Shown: positions 1 through 9,789, counted from the stretch's first letter. The stretch: DNA of 64,000 bases from JAWLHU01 sp049325315 (GCA_049325315.1 JBMONB010000052.1:1-64000); one strand, 5' to 3'. Notes: generated by a model not told the origin, from the sequence alone. Numbers and translations are program-made.

Positions 1-820
1 CGGGCTCCGGGGAGGTCTGAGGCCAGGACAGGTAGATATCGACTTCCCGGTGCGGGTCTGCCTCCGTAATGGTCACCGCTACTTGTCCGGTCTTCGGGTC
101 GGTGCCCGTGTTCGGATTATTCGCCGTAGCACTTGCGGTGTACGAACCAAGAGTAAGATCGTTGAAGGTGTACAGCCCGTCAGTCGTTGAACCGGTCAGG
201 GTAGTGCCGGTGAGCGACACGATGAAGTTGCTAATGGCTACCGGATTGCTCGTGTCGGTATTATCCCAGACCCGAACCTTAATGCTGCCCTTGGTCGGTG
301 CAGGAGCCGGCGGACAGGCGGGGCCGAGGGCCGACGTTCTGGTCCAACCTGGGGTGCCCTCATCGCCACTCTTGATGCCGGATTTTATGTAGGCGGTCCA
401 GAGGGTGGTACCCCAACTGGTCGGCGCGGCGTAAGTGACGGTCCAGGTATAGGTTGCAGAACCGCCAGGACCCTTTACTACGGGGCCATCGTAGAGGCCA
501 GCCTTCACCAACGAGCCATCCTTGTCGGTGTAGCCGCTGAAGGGATTCGCGTCAAAGTGGTCAACCAGGCAGGTAGGGACGATCAGAGTGAGATGGCTGA
601 TGTCCTGGGGATTGCCCGCCTTCACAAGGGTGTAGGTGATCGTGGTCGAGTTGCCCGGAGGGATGTCAGCCGGATCCGGCGAGACGAAGTCCCACGATCC
701 GCTCGGGTTAGCCGCGACAAGCTGTTGCTGGTTAGGAGCGATCGCCGTGCCCACGCCTGGCATCAGTAGTCCAACGATGATTAGCAGAGTGCTCAGGACA
801 GACTGGACTTTTCTCCACAT
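1..820 (-). CDS. Secreted surface protein with carboxypeptidase-regulatory-like domain (3' end outside window)
   Basis: Reading the minus strand from an ATG at 820, preceded by a GGGGAGGG ribosome binding site, gives an open frame that runs off the left edge (about 273 residues visible). It starts MWRKVQSVLS followed by a hydrophobic stretch ending near PGVGTAIA, a signal peptide. The middle is Thr/Ser/Gly/Pro-rich, and the last visible part (SIKVRVWDN, SLTGTTLTG, TTDGLYTFNDL, GSYTASA) has the pattern of a CarboxypepD_reg or Cna-B beta-sandwich repeat. It is probably exported and possibly surface-attached. No enzymatic motif is visible. It is divergent from the R1 recombinase gene and belongs to the DNA left of the yhbH fragment. 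Confidence 0.75.
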   Translation of the reverse strand, partial: MWRKVQSVLSTLLIIVGLLMPGVGTAIAPNQQQLVAANPSGSWDFVSPDPADIPPGNSTTITYTLVKAGNPQDISHLTLIVPTCLVDHFDANPFSGYTDKDGSLVKAGLYDGPVVKGPGGSATYTWTVTYAAPTSWGTTLWTAYIKSGIKSGDEGTPGWTRTSALGPACPPAPAPTKGSIKVRVWDNTDTSNPVAISNFIVSLTGTTLTGSTTDGLYTFNDLTLGSYTASATANNPNTGTDPKTGQVAVTITEADPHREVDIYLSWPQTSPEP

Positions 821-880
821 GCAGGTCCCTCCCCTTCACTTTTTACTCATACACGTCAGAGTAGATTCTTGCATCTTTGG

Positions 881-2491
881 GACCAGGGTTCTCGGAGCCC
901 TCCCTCGTGCGTACCTGTCGTGAAGGGGGATCCGTGATGTTCGACCAGAGCGCTGTCGCTCCGGATCAAGTGGCCGCTTATATCCGCTGGTCCACCGACG
1001 AACAGGGCCATGGGACCACGTTGGCGGTGCAGCGGGAGCGGGTCGAGTGGTTTATGCGCAGCCAGGGCTGGATGCCCCGGGAGGAGCTCACGTTTATCGA
1101 TGACGGATACAGCGGAGGGAGTCTGGAGCGGCCGGCCCTCACCCGACTTCGGGAGGCGGTTCGCCAGGGCCGTGTCCGGTGTGTGGTCGTCTACCGGCTT
1201 GACCGGCTTTCCCGGAGTCTGATCGATACGGTGAATCTGGTCCGCCGGGAGTGGGAAGACCGGGCTGTACTCTGCTCGGCCACCGAGAACTTTGACACCC
1301 GGAGCCCGGTTGGCCAGATGATCTTCAACATCTTGGCCTCCTTCGCCGAGTTCGAGCGAAACCTGATCCGCGATCGAACGGTCAGCGGGAAGCGGAAGCG
1401 GGCCGAACAGGGACGGAATGCCGGGCAGCGCTATCCGCTGGGCTACCGGAAAGGTGCAGACGGCGGCTGGGAGCTGGATAGCCTCGATCGGGAGACCGAT
1501 CAGCTCATTGGTCCGGCAGCGTTGGTCCGACGGGTCTTCGAGGCCTATCTGAGCGGTATGGGTACCGGAACCATCGCCCGCCTGTTGAATGCGGAGGGAA
1601 CGCCAACGCCGATGGGAAAGGACTGGCGGTTTCACTACGTGGTCAGGATCCTCCGCAACCCAATCTATGCCGGTCGGTACCGCTACGGTCGGGGAGAGGC
1701 GGCGACGCAGGTGGAGCAGGCGGTTCCGCCAATCGTTTCCCCAGCGGAGTTTCAGCGGGTTCAGGAGCGGCTTCGGGAACAGCGGCGTCCTCGATCGGGC
1801 TCGGTCTCCTACCTGCTGACCGGACTGGCTCGGTGCGGGCGCTGCTCCAGCCCGATCGCCGGCTCACGGGGTCGGACCAAGCGCTACTATGTATGTACGG
1901 GGCGTACCCTTCTGCACCGGTGCGACTGTGGGTATATCGGGGCAGATGCGGTGGAGGCGGCGCTGCTGGCGGAGGTGCGGGCCTCGCTGCGGGTCCGGCC
2001 TGACAGCGACCGTCTTCAGCACTGGTGGAGGGAAGCCCGCGAGCGTCAGCAGGTCAAGCTTGCAGAACTGGAGGCGGAGCGAGTCAGGCTGGAGCGTCAG
2101 CGCCGGCGGGTGGACGATGAGTTCCTGGCCGAACGCCTGACCGCTGCCGGCTACACCCGGCTGACTGAGCGGGTCACTCGCCGTTTGGCCTCGCTGGCGG
2201 AGGAGGTCAGGCGGGGAGCTGCCCTTCGGACCGCTCTCTCCGGAGACCTGGTCGAAACCGCAGAGAGCGATCCCTGGAGCGAACTGGAGCAGGAGGAGGT
2301 CCGAGAGGTACTGCGGCTGTTGACTGCGGAGTTGACCCTCTACCGGGCTCCCCGCCCGGCTGCTGGCCCGTGGAGCCCGACAACGGTTGAGGTCGCCTGG
2401 CGAGTAAAACAAAAATCCGCCCATATGGCCGCACACAAAGCGACCACTGGGGCGGTTTCACCACTCGCTCCAACAGACCCTGGTGACCAGG
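881..2491 (+). mobile_element. R1 element: 1.6-kb recombinase-only insertion
   Basis: The motif GACCAGG occurs at 881-887 and 2485-2491, bracketing only the R1 recombinase gene. Joining the two ends into a circle creates the perfect palindrome ACCCTGG-TGA-CCAGGGT, the dyad expected of an attP site for a large serine recombinase. R1 starts about 55 bp from the left copy, the same geometry as the recombinases of E3, E4 and E5. Excision would leave one GACCAGG in an intergenic target. The boundaries are inferred from repeat and dyad, not from an interrupted gene. Confidence 0.5.
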
Positions 2492-2496
2492 TTTAG
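937..2496 (+). CDS. R1: large serine recombinase
   Basis: A 519-residue large serine recombinase. The N-terminal resolvase domain carries the catalytic serine in AAYIRWSTDEQ, then DDGYSGG, VVYRLDRLSRS and FAEFERNLIRDRT. A central recombinase domain follows (GYRKGAD, LLNAEGTPTP, ILRNPIYAGRYRYG), then a zinc ribbon (RCGRCSSPI ... YVCTG ... CDCG) and a C-terminal coiled coil (about residues 370-470). The ATG at 937 is chosen for the AAGGGGGA ribosome binding site at 923-930; the GTG at 934 is the alternative. The family recombines short att sites without host factors; a directionality factor is usually needed for excision. The stop codon lies at or beyond the right GACCAGG repeat, so integration supplies the end of the gene. 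Confidence 0.93.
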   Translation: MFDQSAVAPDQVAAYIRWSTDEQGHGTTLAVQRERVEWFMRSQGWMPREELTFIDDGYSGGSLERPALTRLREAVRQGRVRCVVVYRLDRLSRSLIDTVNLVRREWEDRAVLCSATENFDTRSPVGQMIFNILASFAEFERNLIRDRTVSGKRKRAEQGRNAGQRYPLGYRKGADGGWELDSLDRETDQLIGPAALVRRVFEAYLSGMGTGTIARLLNAEGTPTPMGKDWRFHYVVRILRNPIYAGRYRYGRGEAATQVEQAVPPIVSPAEFQRVQERLREQRRPRSGSVSYLLTGLARCGRCSSPIAGSRGRTKRYYVCTGRTLLHRCDCGYIGADAVEAALLAEVRASLRVRPDSDRLQHWWREARERQQVKLAELEAERVRLERQRRRVDDEFLAERLTAAGYTRLTERVTRRLASLAEEVRRGAALRTALSGDLVETAESDPWSELEQEEVREVLRLLTAELTLYRAPRPAAGPWSPTTVEVAWRVKQKSAHMAAHKATTGAVSPLAPTDPGDQV

Positions 2497-2628
2497 GCCT
2501 GTCTTCATCGCATCCCATGCAGACATTTCGTATATTTGGTTATACATTATTATTATAACATGCCTGCGAATTCTACGCTAGGCACAAAGCCTGTCGTCGC
2601 CGGATTTTTGTCAACCTTTTCGATCAGC

Positions 2629-2662
2629 AGAGAGGGGAACGGCCCTGGCCGTCCCCCTCTCT
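2629..2662. terminator. Hairpin between R1 and the protease gene
   Basis: AGAGAGGGG-ACGGCC pairs with GGCCGT-CCCCTCTCT around a short loop. It lies just past the stop of the protease gene and has no clear U-tract, so it may act as a weak terminator or protect the 3' end. Confidence 0.55.
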
Positions 2663-2676
2663 TGGTTCCACTCTCC

Positions 2677-5600
2677 CTACCTGCGGGTCACCACGACCTC
2701 GATGGTGGTGGTGTCGGTCGCCCCGGTCCGGTCGGTCACTGTCAGGGTGACCTTGTAGGTGCCCGGCAGCCTGTAGCTGTGGCGCACCGACGGGCCGGAG
2801 TAGGTCTTGCCGTCACCCATCTTCCAGGAGTAGGTGACGATATCCTTGGGCGCCACGCTCGACTTTCCGTCGTAGCGCAGCCACTGGCGGACCTTGGCTT
2901 CAGTGGGGCCCTGGATCTTGGCCCGAGGCCGCGTCTGCTGGTCCGGGTTGGTGATGTGCAGCACGCCCGGTGCGGTCTGGCGGGTGGTGTTCCCGGCCGG
3001 ATCCACCGCACGGAACTCGACGAAGGCGGACGAGGCGCTCATGCCCGCAGGCACGGTCCAGGTGGCCTCATAGTGACCGGGGCTCACCTCGGTCATCGCC
3101 ATCTCGCCGGGTTCCAGGTTGAAGTTCGCCACCTCGTTGGTGTCGCTGGCACCACCGCTGCCGGCGGTGCCGTCGAGCACGATCTTGAAGGCGGCGAGCG
3201 CCAGCCCGGGGTCGGAGTCGAAGGAGACGGTGAGCGTGTCACCCGGGGTCAGGTTCTGATCGGTGGCCGGCTGCAGGTTGGAGAGAACCGGGGCCACGCT
3301 GTCCACATGGACGGTGCGGGTGACGGTGGTCTCGTTCCCTGCGAGGTCGTTGGCCACCACGGTGATCAGGTTCTCGCCCTCGCGGCCGATAATCTCGACC
3401 GTGAACTGGCCGTCAGGCGCAACCTCTGCCGCCCAGCCGTTGACCGTCACGCCGGCAAGGTGGGCGTCTGCCACAAGGCCGGAGATCGACAGCAGCCGGC
3501 TGTTGAGGGTGGCGCCCTCTTCCGGATCGGTCACCGTCAGCTCGGGAGCGGTCAGGTCCACGATGACGTGAACCGGCGCCGAGGGATCGGTGGTCCCGCT
3601 GCCGGGCTGGTCGCCGGGCACGGTGGCGGTGGCGGTCAGCACGTGCTCACCCTCGGTCAGGGTGACCGATGCGGCGAAGTTGCCGTCGGCGTCGGGGATG
3701 GTCTCTACGGCGAACTGGTCGTCGACGTAGAGGCTGACGATGGTATCAGCCACGCCCGTGCCCTCCACGGTGATATCCGGGCTGTTGGTGAAGGAGCCGT
3801 CCGCCGGAGCGGTGATCACCGGGGCGCCGACGGCGTAGTTGACGACCGCCCGGATCATGGCGTTGCCGCCCTGGTCCCACGGAGCCCAGCTGCCGGAGAC
3901 ATAGCTCCAGGTGCGGCCCTGGTCGGTCGACTCGTCGAAGGCCAGGCCCGGGGTGTCAGGGTAGTCCTTGTCCTGGATGAATGCGACGTAGAAGTCACCG
4001 GTCACCGCTACGCCGGCGCCGCTGAAGTCGACATCGTTCCAGGCGCCGCGGACGGCGTCGTTGACCGTGACCGGACCGGCGAGCAGGGCGCCCGGGGATC
4101 CGTCAGAGTTGGCGGCGAAGATGGCTGCCCGGAAGGAGTTCCCGCCCGGGGCAGGCCAGGAGGCATCCCAGAGGTAGATGCGGGCGGCGGAGACGAAGGC
4201 GGTCTGCCCGGGGTGCTCCGGGGTCATTCGCACCGCCCAGCCGTTGCCGGCGGCGTAGTAGGCCCAGGCGTTGTCGGGCGAGCCGTCGTCGTAGCCGATC
4301 TCACCCGGCATGCCGATGAAGGGTTCCATCTCGATGAAGACCGAGACGCTCTCTTCGGCGGGCACATCTACCGGCATGGAGGCCGGATAGAAGCTCGGAT
4401 GGCGCACCTCGATCGTGTAGGAGCCGGCGAGGACGTCGAGGGCGAAGTGGCCGCCGGAATCGGTGGTCATCTCGGCAATCATCGGGTCCTCCGCCACCCA
4501 GACACGGGCGCCCTCAATCGGGCCGCCGTTCTGGCTGATGACGGTACCGGTGATCATCCCCCGCGGCATGGGCTCGAGAATGAAGTGGGCGGTGATCTCC
4601 ATGCCGTCGATGATCTCCACCTGCTGCTCGGACGGGTAGTACCCGTAGGCCTCTGCCCGCAGGGTGTACGTGCCGGCCGGCAGGGTGATCTGGTAGGAGC
4701 CGTCCGCCGGGTTGGTCCGGACCACACGCCCGGTCTCCACGACCGTCACGCTGGCGTCGACCGGCAGCGACATGATGCCGGCTGACGTGGTGGTGACGCC
4801 GCCCATGCCGGTGGACTTGTCGAGCTTGTAGGTGCGCCCCTGGCCCTTCTTCAGCTCCATCTTGATGGAGGCGGGGGCCGTGGGCTTCTGCCCCTTCTTG
4901 GTGGGCTGCGCGTCCGCCTTCACGGAGAGGCTCCGATCGAGGCGGCTGCCGCCCGAGGCCGTGCCGGCAATGCGGACATCGTCGATGTACCAGCCGGCAT
5001 AGGCGATGGAGGAGTCGCTGGTCAGCCGGAACCGGAGCTGGACCGTCTGGCCGGCGTAGCCCGAGAGGTCGACCAGCGGGTATTCCCAGCCGACGGGCTG
5101 GCCGCCGCCGCCCGGCGCCGTGTACTGCGCCAGCTGCGTCCAGTTGGCGCCGCCGTCCGCACTGATCTCCACCCGACCGAAGTCGAAGTTGCGCTCAATG
5201 CTGTACCAGTGGGCGAACTGGAGCGAGACGCTGGAGAGGCCGCTCAGGTCGATGGGCGGGGTCATGAGCGAGGCGTCGGTGCCATCGGCGTAGTCGTCGG
5301 CCAGCATGGTGGCCCAGACGTTCATGCCGGAGGCGGCGCTGCTCGGGCCGTAGATCGGCACGCCCCACTCCCACGGGTCGTTGGTGCCGGTGTGGGTCCA
5401 GGCGCCGGGGCCGCCCTCCATGTCGTCGAAGAAGAGGGTGGTCACGTCGGCGGCGGTGGCGCTGGCCTCGTTGGAGGCAGCACCCTCGTTACCGAACGAG
5501 TCGGTGGCCGTGACGACGTAGTAGTACGTCGTGCCCGGCGCCGGGTTGGGATCGACAAAGGAGGTGGCGCTGGTCTGGCCGATCGCTGTGGAGGCGCCGC

Positions 5601-8151
5601 CCGAGGTCTCGGAGCGATAGACGGTGTAGTGGGCCAGATCGCCCGCCGGGACCGAATCCCACGCCAGAGCGATGGAGCCGACCGCGGTGGGCTCCGCCGT
5701 CAGGTTGGTCGGAGCAGCCGGGGGCTGGTCGTCCTGGTACAGCTCGACATCGTCGATGTACCAGCCGGCCTCGTTGATGATCGAGTCGGAGAGGAGGACC
5801 CAGGCGACGAAGACCGCCGGGTTGCCGGCGTAGGCCGTTAGATCAACCACGCCCTCCTCATAGGCGCCGTTGGCGCCGGTGTACTCGCCCATGATCTCCC
5901 AGTTCTGGCCGCCGTCTACCGTGACAGCCACGATGCCGTAGTCCCAGTTCTCTTCGAGCTGGTACCAGTGCATGAACCGGAGGGCAGCGGGGCCGCCGGT
6001 CAGGTCGATGGGCGGCGAGATCAGGAACGAGGTGGCGTTGTCCGGGTAGTTGCTGCCCAGCTTGGTGGCCGCAACCTTTGTCCCGGAGTAAGCAGCACCC
6101 GGGCCGGAAGTCGGCTCGCCGATCTCCCAGACGCCCTCAGGGGTGCCGCTGATCTGCCAGCCGGGGTAGGAGCCCTCGAAATCCTGCAGGTAGCCCGGGG
6201 TGATGCCGTTCAGCATGGTGATCTGGTGCGGGTACCGCCGGGATCCGTGGTAGGCGTGGTTGTTGCCGTAGTCCACGGCCTCAATGTAGTACTCGATGAT
6301 GTCCGAGGAGGCGATGTCCGCCGGAATCACGCCCGAGTACGTTCCGTTCTTGTGGTCGCCCGCCACCCGCCCCATGTCAACGATGCCCCACCACCGCATG
6401 CCAGGCTGGCGGAAGCGGAGGTAGACATTGGTGATGGAGACGTTGTCGGCGATCTGGGCCACGATGGTGGTGTCGGTGTGCTTGAAGGCCTCCTCCACCG
6501 GGGTATGGGTGATGGTCGGCGGGATCAGGTCGTCGCCGCCGGTGATCACCCGGCCGCTGACCGAGCCGATGCCGCTGGCCACCATGGCCACCGCGGTGTA
6601 GGTGTTGAGGATGCCGTGGCCGTAGCCGTTGTTCGGCACATCCGGATACTGGGCGTTGGTGATGGGATCGGCGGATTGCATCAGAATCAGCTCGATCTCA
6701 TCCACCGTGAGGCTGGCGTCGGCCTGCCGCAGCAGCGCCACGGCGCCCGTCACATGCGGGGTGGCCATGGAGGTGCCGTTCCAGCCGCTCTCATAGCCGC
6801 TGCCCGGAACCGCCGAGCGAATGTTGACGCCCGGGGCCGAGACCTCCGGCTTGATCTCGCCATAGGGGCTGGGGCCCCGGCTGGAGAAGGAGGCGAGCCC
6901 GTCGTTGCTGTCGGTGGCGCCGACAGCAAACGAATCCGGGTAGTTGCCAGGGGTGGAGACGGTTCCCGGGCCGGGGCCGTCGTTGCCGGCGGCGAAGACG
7001 GGAACGATGCCCGCCGCCCGCCAGGCCTGGACGATGTCGAGGAACCACTCGTCCATGCCCGGGCCGCCGCCCCAGGAGTTGTTGACGGCATCGGGCGCCT
7101 TGGAGGGATCGCCACCAGGGGCGAGGACCCACTCACCGGCGGCCAGAATGTTCTCCGCCGAGCCGCTGCCCTGGGCCGAGAAGATCTTGGCGGCGATCCA
7201 GCGGGCGCCGGGCGCCACGCCGATCTCGTTCACGCCATCGGGGTCACGGCCTACCATGGTGCCCGTGGTATGGGTGCCGTGCCCGTGATCGTCGTATGGG
7301 GTGGTCTGCCCGCCCACCGGGTCGAACCAGCTGAAGGTGTGGTCGACCTGACCGGTGGCCGGATCAAGGCCGGCGTACTGGTTGGCAAGGGCAGGGTGGT
7401 CGAACTGCACGCCCGTGTCGAGACTGGCGACAACGACGCCCGTTCCGTCGATGCCGAACTGATCCCAGACAAGGGGAGCGCCTACCCGGTCGATGTTCCA
7501 CTCGGTGGCGTTCACACCGTTGGAGCCGGAAGGAGAGACCTGGGCCGTCTGGGCCTGGGTCTTCTTCCCGCCCACCAGATGGATCTCGCTGTTCGGGTAG
7601 ATCTTCTCCACGTCGTGCCGCTTGGCGATTCGCTCCATGACGGCCTTCGTGGAGGTAACAGCGACCATGTTGGCGACCCAGTAGGGCTTCATGCGGGCAA
7701 CCTGCCCGCTCGCCCGGGCCTTCTCCAGATCGGAGAGGAGGCCGGCCTGGGTGGCCTCTGCGGTCTCCTTGAGGTTGCTGATCACAGCGCTGCGCGCCTT
7801 CAGCATCGCCTGAGCAGGTGTGGCCCCGGCACGGGCCGACTCTGCCGCAGACTTTACGTCGGCACGGGTACGGAGCTTCACCAGGTAGGTCACCTGGCCC
7901 TTGCCCTTGGTAAACGCCGCCTGAACGGCGGGGTCGATCTTGGCCGACAGGTCCTGGGTATCACCGGTGGCCCACCGGGATGTCGCCGCCGCTTTGGAGG
8001 CGCCCGGTTTGCCGACCTTCAGGGATTGGGTGCCAGGGGCAGCGAATGTGACCGCCTGAGCGGGGAGCAAGGCGCTCATGAGGAGCGCAACCCCCACACG
8101 CAGAAACCGGGACCGAAGCCCCTTGGCCCTCCTGTGGATATCTAATCGCAT
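2677..8151 (-). CDS. Secreted S8 (subtilisin-like) multidomain protease, bacillopeptidase F type
   Basis: A 1,824-residue exported serine protease. A signal peptide (ALLMSALLPAQAVTFA) is followed by an I9-type propeptide to about residue 200. The S8 catalytic domain (about 230-530) shows Asp in VVASLDTGVQFDHPA, His in DDHGHGTHTTGT, oxyanion Asn in AAGNDGPG and Ser in NGTSMATPHVTGA. Two copies of a MAM or jelly-roll-like module (ending DDVELYQD and DDVRIAG) flank an FN3 domain (APTNLTAEP). Then come CarboxypepD_reg-like repeats, two Ig-like repeats (VTAPADGSFTNSPDITV, LTVTDPEEGATLNS) and a C-terminal PKD domain (SWKMGDGKTYSG). The start at 8151 follows GGAGGTGG; a longer frame to 8169 lacks a site. 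It probably degrades extracellular proteins. It lies in the DNA that interrupts yhbH on the left (E1). Confidence 0.93.
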   Translation of the reverse strand: MRLDIHRRAKGLRSRFLRVGVALLMSALLPAQAVTFAAPGTQSLKVGKPGASKAAATSRWATGDTQDLSAKIDPAVQAAFTKGKGQVTYLVKLRTRADVKSAAESARAGATPAQAMLKARSAVISNLKETAEATQAGLLSDLEKARASGQVARMKPYWVANMVAVTSTKAVMERIAKRHDVEKIYPNSEIHLVGGKKTQAQTAQVSPSGSNGVNATEWNIDRVGAPLVWDQFGIDGTGVVVASLDTGVQFDHPALANQYAGLDPATGQVDHTFSWFDPVGGQTTPYDDHGHGTHTTGTMVGRDPDGVNEIGVAPGARWIAAKIFSAQGSGSAENILAAGEWVLAPGGDPSKAPDAVNNSWGGGPGMDEWFLDIVQAWRAAGIVPVFAAGNDGPGPGTVSTPGNYPDSFAVGATDSNDGLASFSSRGPSPYGEIKPEVSAPGVNIRSAVPGSGYESGWNGTSMATPHVTGAVALLRQADASLTVDEIELILMQSADPITNAQYPDVPNNGYGHGILNTYTAVAMVASGIGSVSGRVITGGDDLIPPTITHTPVEEAFKHTDTTIVAQIADNVSITNVYLRFRQPGMRWWGIVDMGRVAGDHKNGTYSGVIPADIASSDIIEYYIEAVDYGNNHAYHGSRRYPHQITMLNGITPGYLQDFEGSYPGWQISGTPEGVWEIGEPTSGPGAAYSGTKVAATKLGSNYPDNATSFLISPPIDLTGGPAALRFMHWYQLEENWDYGIVAVTVDGGQNWEIMGEYTGANGAYEEGVVDLTAYAGNPAVFVAWVLLSDSIINEAGWYIDDVELYQDDQPPAAPTNLTAEPTAVGSIALAWDSVPAGDLAHYTVYRSETSGGASTAIGQTSATSFVDPNPAPGTTYYYVVTATDSFGNEGAASNEASATAADVTTLFFDDMEGGPGAWTHTGTNDPWEWGVPIYGPSSAASGMNVWATMLADDYADGTDASLMTPPIDLSGLSSVSLQFAHWYSIERNFDFGRVEISADGGANWTQLAQYTAPGGGGQPVGWEYPLVDLSGYAGQTVQLRFRLTSDSSIAYAGWYIDDVRIAGTASGGSRLDRSLSVKADAQPTKKGQKPTAPASIKMELKKGQGRTYKLDKSTGMGGVTTTSAGIMSLPVDASVTVVETGRVVRTNPADGSYQITLPAGTYTLRAEAYGYYPSEQQVEIIDGMEITAHFILEPMPRGMITGTVISQNGGPIEGARVWVAEDPMIAEMTTDSGGHFALDVLAGSYTIEVRHPSFYPASMPVDVPAEESVSVFIEMEPFIGMPGEIGYDDGSPDNAWAYYAAGNGWAVRMTPEHPGQTAFVSAARIYLWDASWPAPGGNSFRAAIFAANSDGSPGALLAGPVTVNDAVRGAWNDVDFSGAGVAVTGDFYVAFIQDKDYPDTPGLAFDESTDQGRTWSYVSGSWAPWDQGGNAMIRAVVNYAVGAPVITAPADGSFTNSPDITVEGTGVADTIVSLYVDDQFAVETIPDADGNFAASVTLTEGEHVLTATATVPGDQPGSGTTDPSAPVHVIVDLTAPELTVTDPEEGATLNSRLLSISGLVADAHLAGVTVNGWAAEVAPDGQFTVEIIGREGENLITVVANDLAGNETTVTRTVHVDSVAPVLSNLQPATDQNLTPGDTLTVSFDSDPGLALAAFKIVLDGTAGSGGASDTNEVANFNLEPGEMAMTEVSPGHYEATWTVPAGMSASSAFVEFRAVDPAGNTTRQTAPGVLHITNPDQQTRPRAKIQGPTEAKVRQWLRYDGKSSVAPKDIVTYSWKMGDGKTYSGPSVRHSYRLPGTYKVTLTVTDRTGATDTTTIEVVVTRR

Positions 8152-8363
8152 CGATCCACCTCCAAACAAGAGAAGTGACGGGGGCGAGCACGGTCCCCGC
8201 CCTCGTAGGAAGAGAGATTCTCTTTCCTCATGCCGTTTCCTGCATTATATGGGAAACTATGGAATATAATCCCGGGGCGAAAGTGAACGTGGGAAGGGCG
8301 CTGCAGGTTCCGGCATCCCAGGGGATGGTGGATGCATAGGGATTCCACCCAGGAGGTGGAAGA

Positions 8364-8537
8364 ATGGAAGGGCGTGTCAGGCTGGTACGCCTGGACCCGG
8401 TCGTCGATGATCAGGCGGTGGAGCAGGCCCGGCAGATCCTGGAGGCGGGCCTGCGGCGCTCGATGCTTAGCCGGGTGGAGCGGCAGGCGCTGGGCTCCAA
8501 CGAGGGCGGGGCCAATGCGAAAGGCCACGAGGCATGA
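8364..8537 (+). CDS. Small hypothetical protein (57 aa)
   Basis: The ATG at 8364 has a near-perfect AGGAGGTGG site eight bases upstream and the frame ends at a TGA inside a strong terminator hairpin. The product, MEGRVRLVRLDP..., is charged and mostly helical (DDQAVEQARQILEAGLRR), with no membrane segment or known motif. It reads divergently from the protease gene and convergently with the DUF418 gene. Function unknown; the ribosome binding site and terminator are the evidence that it is a gene. Confidence 0.7.
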   Translation: MEGRVRLVRLDPVVDDQAVEQARQILEAGLRRSMLSRVERQALGSNEGGANAKGHEA

Positions 8538-8552
8538 CCTCGTGGCCTTTCG
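8518..8552. terminator. Bidirectional terminator
   Basis: AAAGGCCACGAGG and CCTCGTGGCCTTT form a perfect 13-bp stem around a short loop with A-rich and T-rich flanks. It separates the convergent 57-aa gene and DUF418 gene and can serve both. Confidence 0.85.
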
Positions 8553-8559
8553 CTAGTCC

Positions 8560-9720
8560 TTAGCGACGCAGCGGTAGGAGCCGGCGGTAGGTAAGGGAGC
8601 GCCAGAGCCACTCCAGCGGGCCGGAGCGGAACCGGGCAAGCCACCACCTGCTGAGCAAGAGTTGAAGGCTATATATAAGGAAGCTGAGAATTAGCCCCGC
8701 AGCAGGACCCACCTGTCCGTAGAGGCCAAGGCCGTAGCTGTAGAAGATGAGGGTGCAGATCACCGACTGGAGCAAGTAGTTGGTAAAGGCCATCCGGCCG
8801 GCAGCGGTGAGCGGGGCCAGCCGCTCTGTCCACCCGGGCCGCAGGCTGAGCAGGGTCAGCCCGGCGCCATAGGCGAACCCCAGGCCGGGGCCGCCCAGCA
8901 GGGCGCCCAGGGTGAGCAGCGGCAGGGAGTCGCTGAGCAGGGCCAGCAGGGAGCCCGCAGCGCCCAGGGGAAGCCCCCAGAAGAGTACCCGCCGCAGCAG
9001 GGCGCGGTGGCGTTCGGGCTCCCGGAAGAGCGAGAATCGGCCGGCCAGCAGCCCCGCCAGGAACAGGGTGAGGACCTGATAGAGGCCGAAAGTGGCCGCC
9101 ATGGCGACATAGCTCAGCCCCAGTTCCAGCAACCGGAAGCCGACGATTTCGCCGTACGTGCCGTGACGGTAGAGCTCAAGCATCCAGCTCGCCATGGCCG
9201 AGAGGCCCCCTGGCTCCCCATCGGCCAGGCTGTTCAGCCAGGAGCTGAGCCCCAGCGGAATCGCCAGGAGAATCATCATCCAGATGATAATGGTTCGGGT
9301 GCTGCGCCGCCGGAAGAGGAGGAGGAGCAGCCCCAGCAGGGCGTAGGGCGCCAGAATGTCGCCGGACCAGATGAAGAGGGCGTGCAGCAGGCCAAGGAGG
9401 AGGAGGAAGAGCAGCCGGCGCCGCAGGAGCCGTGTGTCGTGGCCTCGCTCCCCCTGCAGCCAGATTCCCAGGCCGAAAAGGAAGGCGAAGAGGGTGTAGA
9501 ACTTCCCCTCGGCCAGGAAGCGGACGGACCAGTCGACCGCCCGGTCCAGCGGGCCGGGAAAGAGGAGGGCGCTCGCCTCCGGGTCGATCCAGGGGGTGCT
9601 GAAGACCCGCATATTGACCAGGAGGATTCCGAAGAGGGCAAAGCCGCGCAGCGTGTCGATGATCGCGATGCGCTCACCCTCCGGGGTGGGGGTGGGGGCG
9701 GGGCGGGCTGGGGGGTCCAT
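8560..9720 (-). CDS. DUF418 (YeiB-like) multi-pass membrane protein
   Basis: A 386-residue protein of the DUF418 family. It opens with a Pro-rich tail and then the family signature ERIAIIDTLRGFALFGILLVNM. About ten hydrophobic segments follow (for example FYTLFAFLFGLGIWL, LLFLLLLGLLHALFIW, FTNYLLQSVICTLIF). Members are inner-membrane proteins of unknown biochemical role, related to acyltransferase-3-like proteins. The ATG at 9720 follows AAGGAGG; longer frames run into the yhbH fragment and are not used. It is the last gene of E1 before the yhbH fragment. Confidence 0.85.
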   Translation of the reverse strand: MDPPARPAPTPTPEGERIAIIDTLRGFALFGILLVNMRVFSTPWIDPEASALLFPGPLDRAVDWSVRFLAEGKFYTLFAFLFGLGIWLQGERGHDTRLLRRRLLFLLLLGLLHALFIWSGDILAPYALLGLLLLLFRRRSTRTIIIWMMILLAIPLGLSSWLNSLADGEPGGLSAMASWMLELYRHGTYGEIVGFRLLELGLSYVAMAATFGLYQVLTLFLAGLLAGRFSLFREPERHRALLRRVLFWGLPLGAAGSLLALLSDSLPLLTLGALLGGPGLGFAYGAGLTLLSLRPGWTERLAPLTAAGRMAFTNYLLQSVICTLIFYSYGLGLYGQVGPAAGLILSFLIYSLQLLLSRWWLARFRSGPLEWLWRSLTYRRLLPLRR

Positions 9721-9789
9721 AGCCGGCCTCCTTACAGGGGTCTCTGTTCCATCATCCGGCATGGCGGGGCCCTGGTCAATGGTCGTGAA

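Noticed and set aside
2536..4785. Plus-strand open frame of 749 codons opposite the S8 protease gene
   Set aside because: High-GC shadow: Gly/Val/Arg/His-rich product, no ribosome binding site, and the minus strand encodes a clear multidomain protease.
5968..8145. Plus-strand open frame of 725 codons
   Set aside because: Also antisense to the S8 protease, with low-complexity composition.
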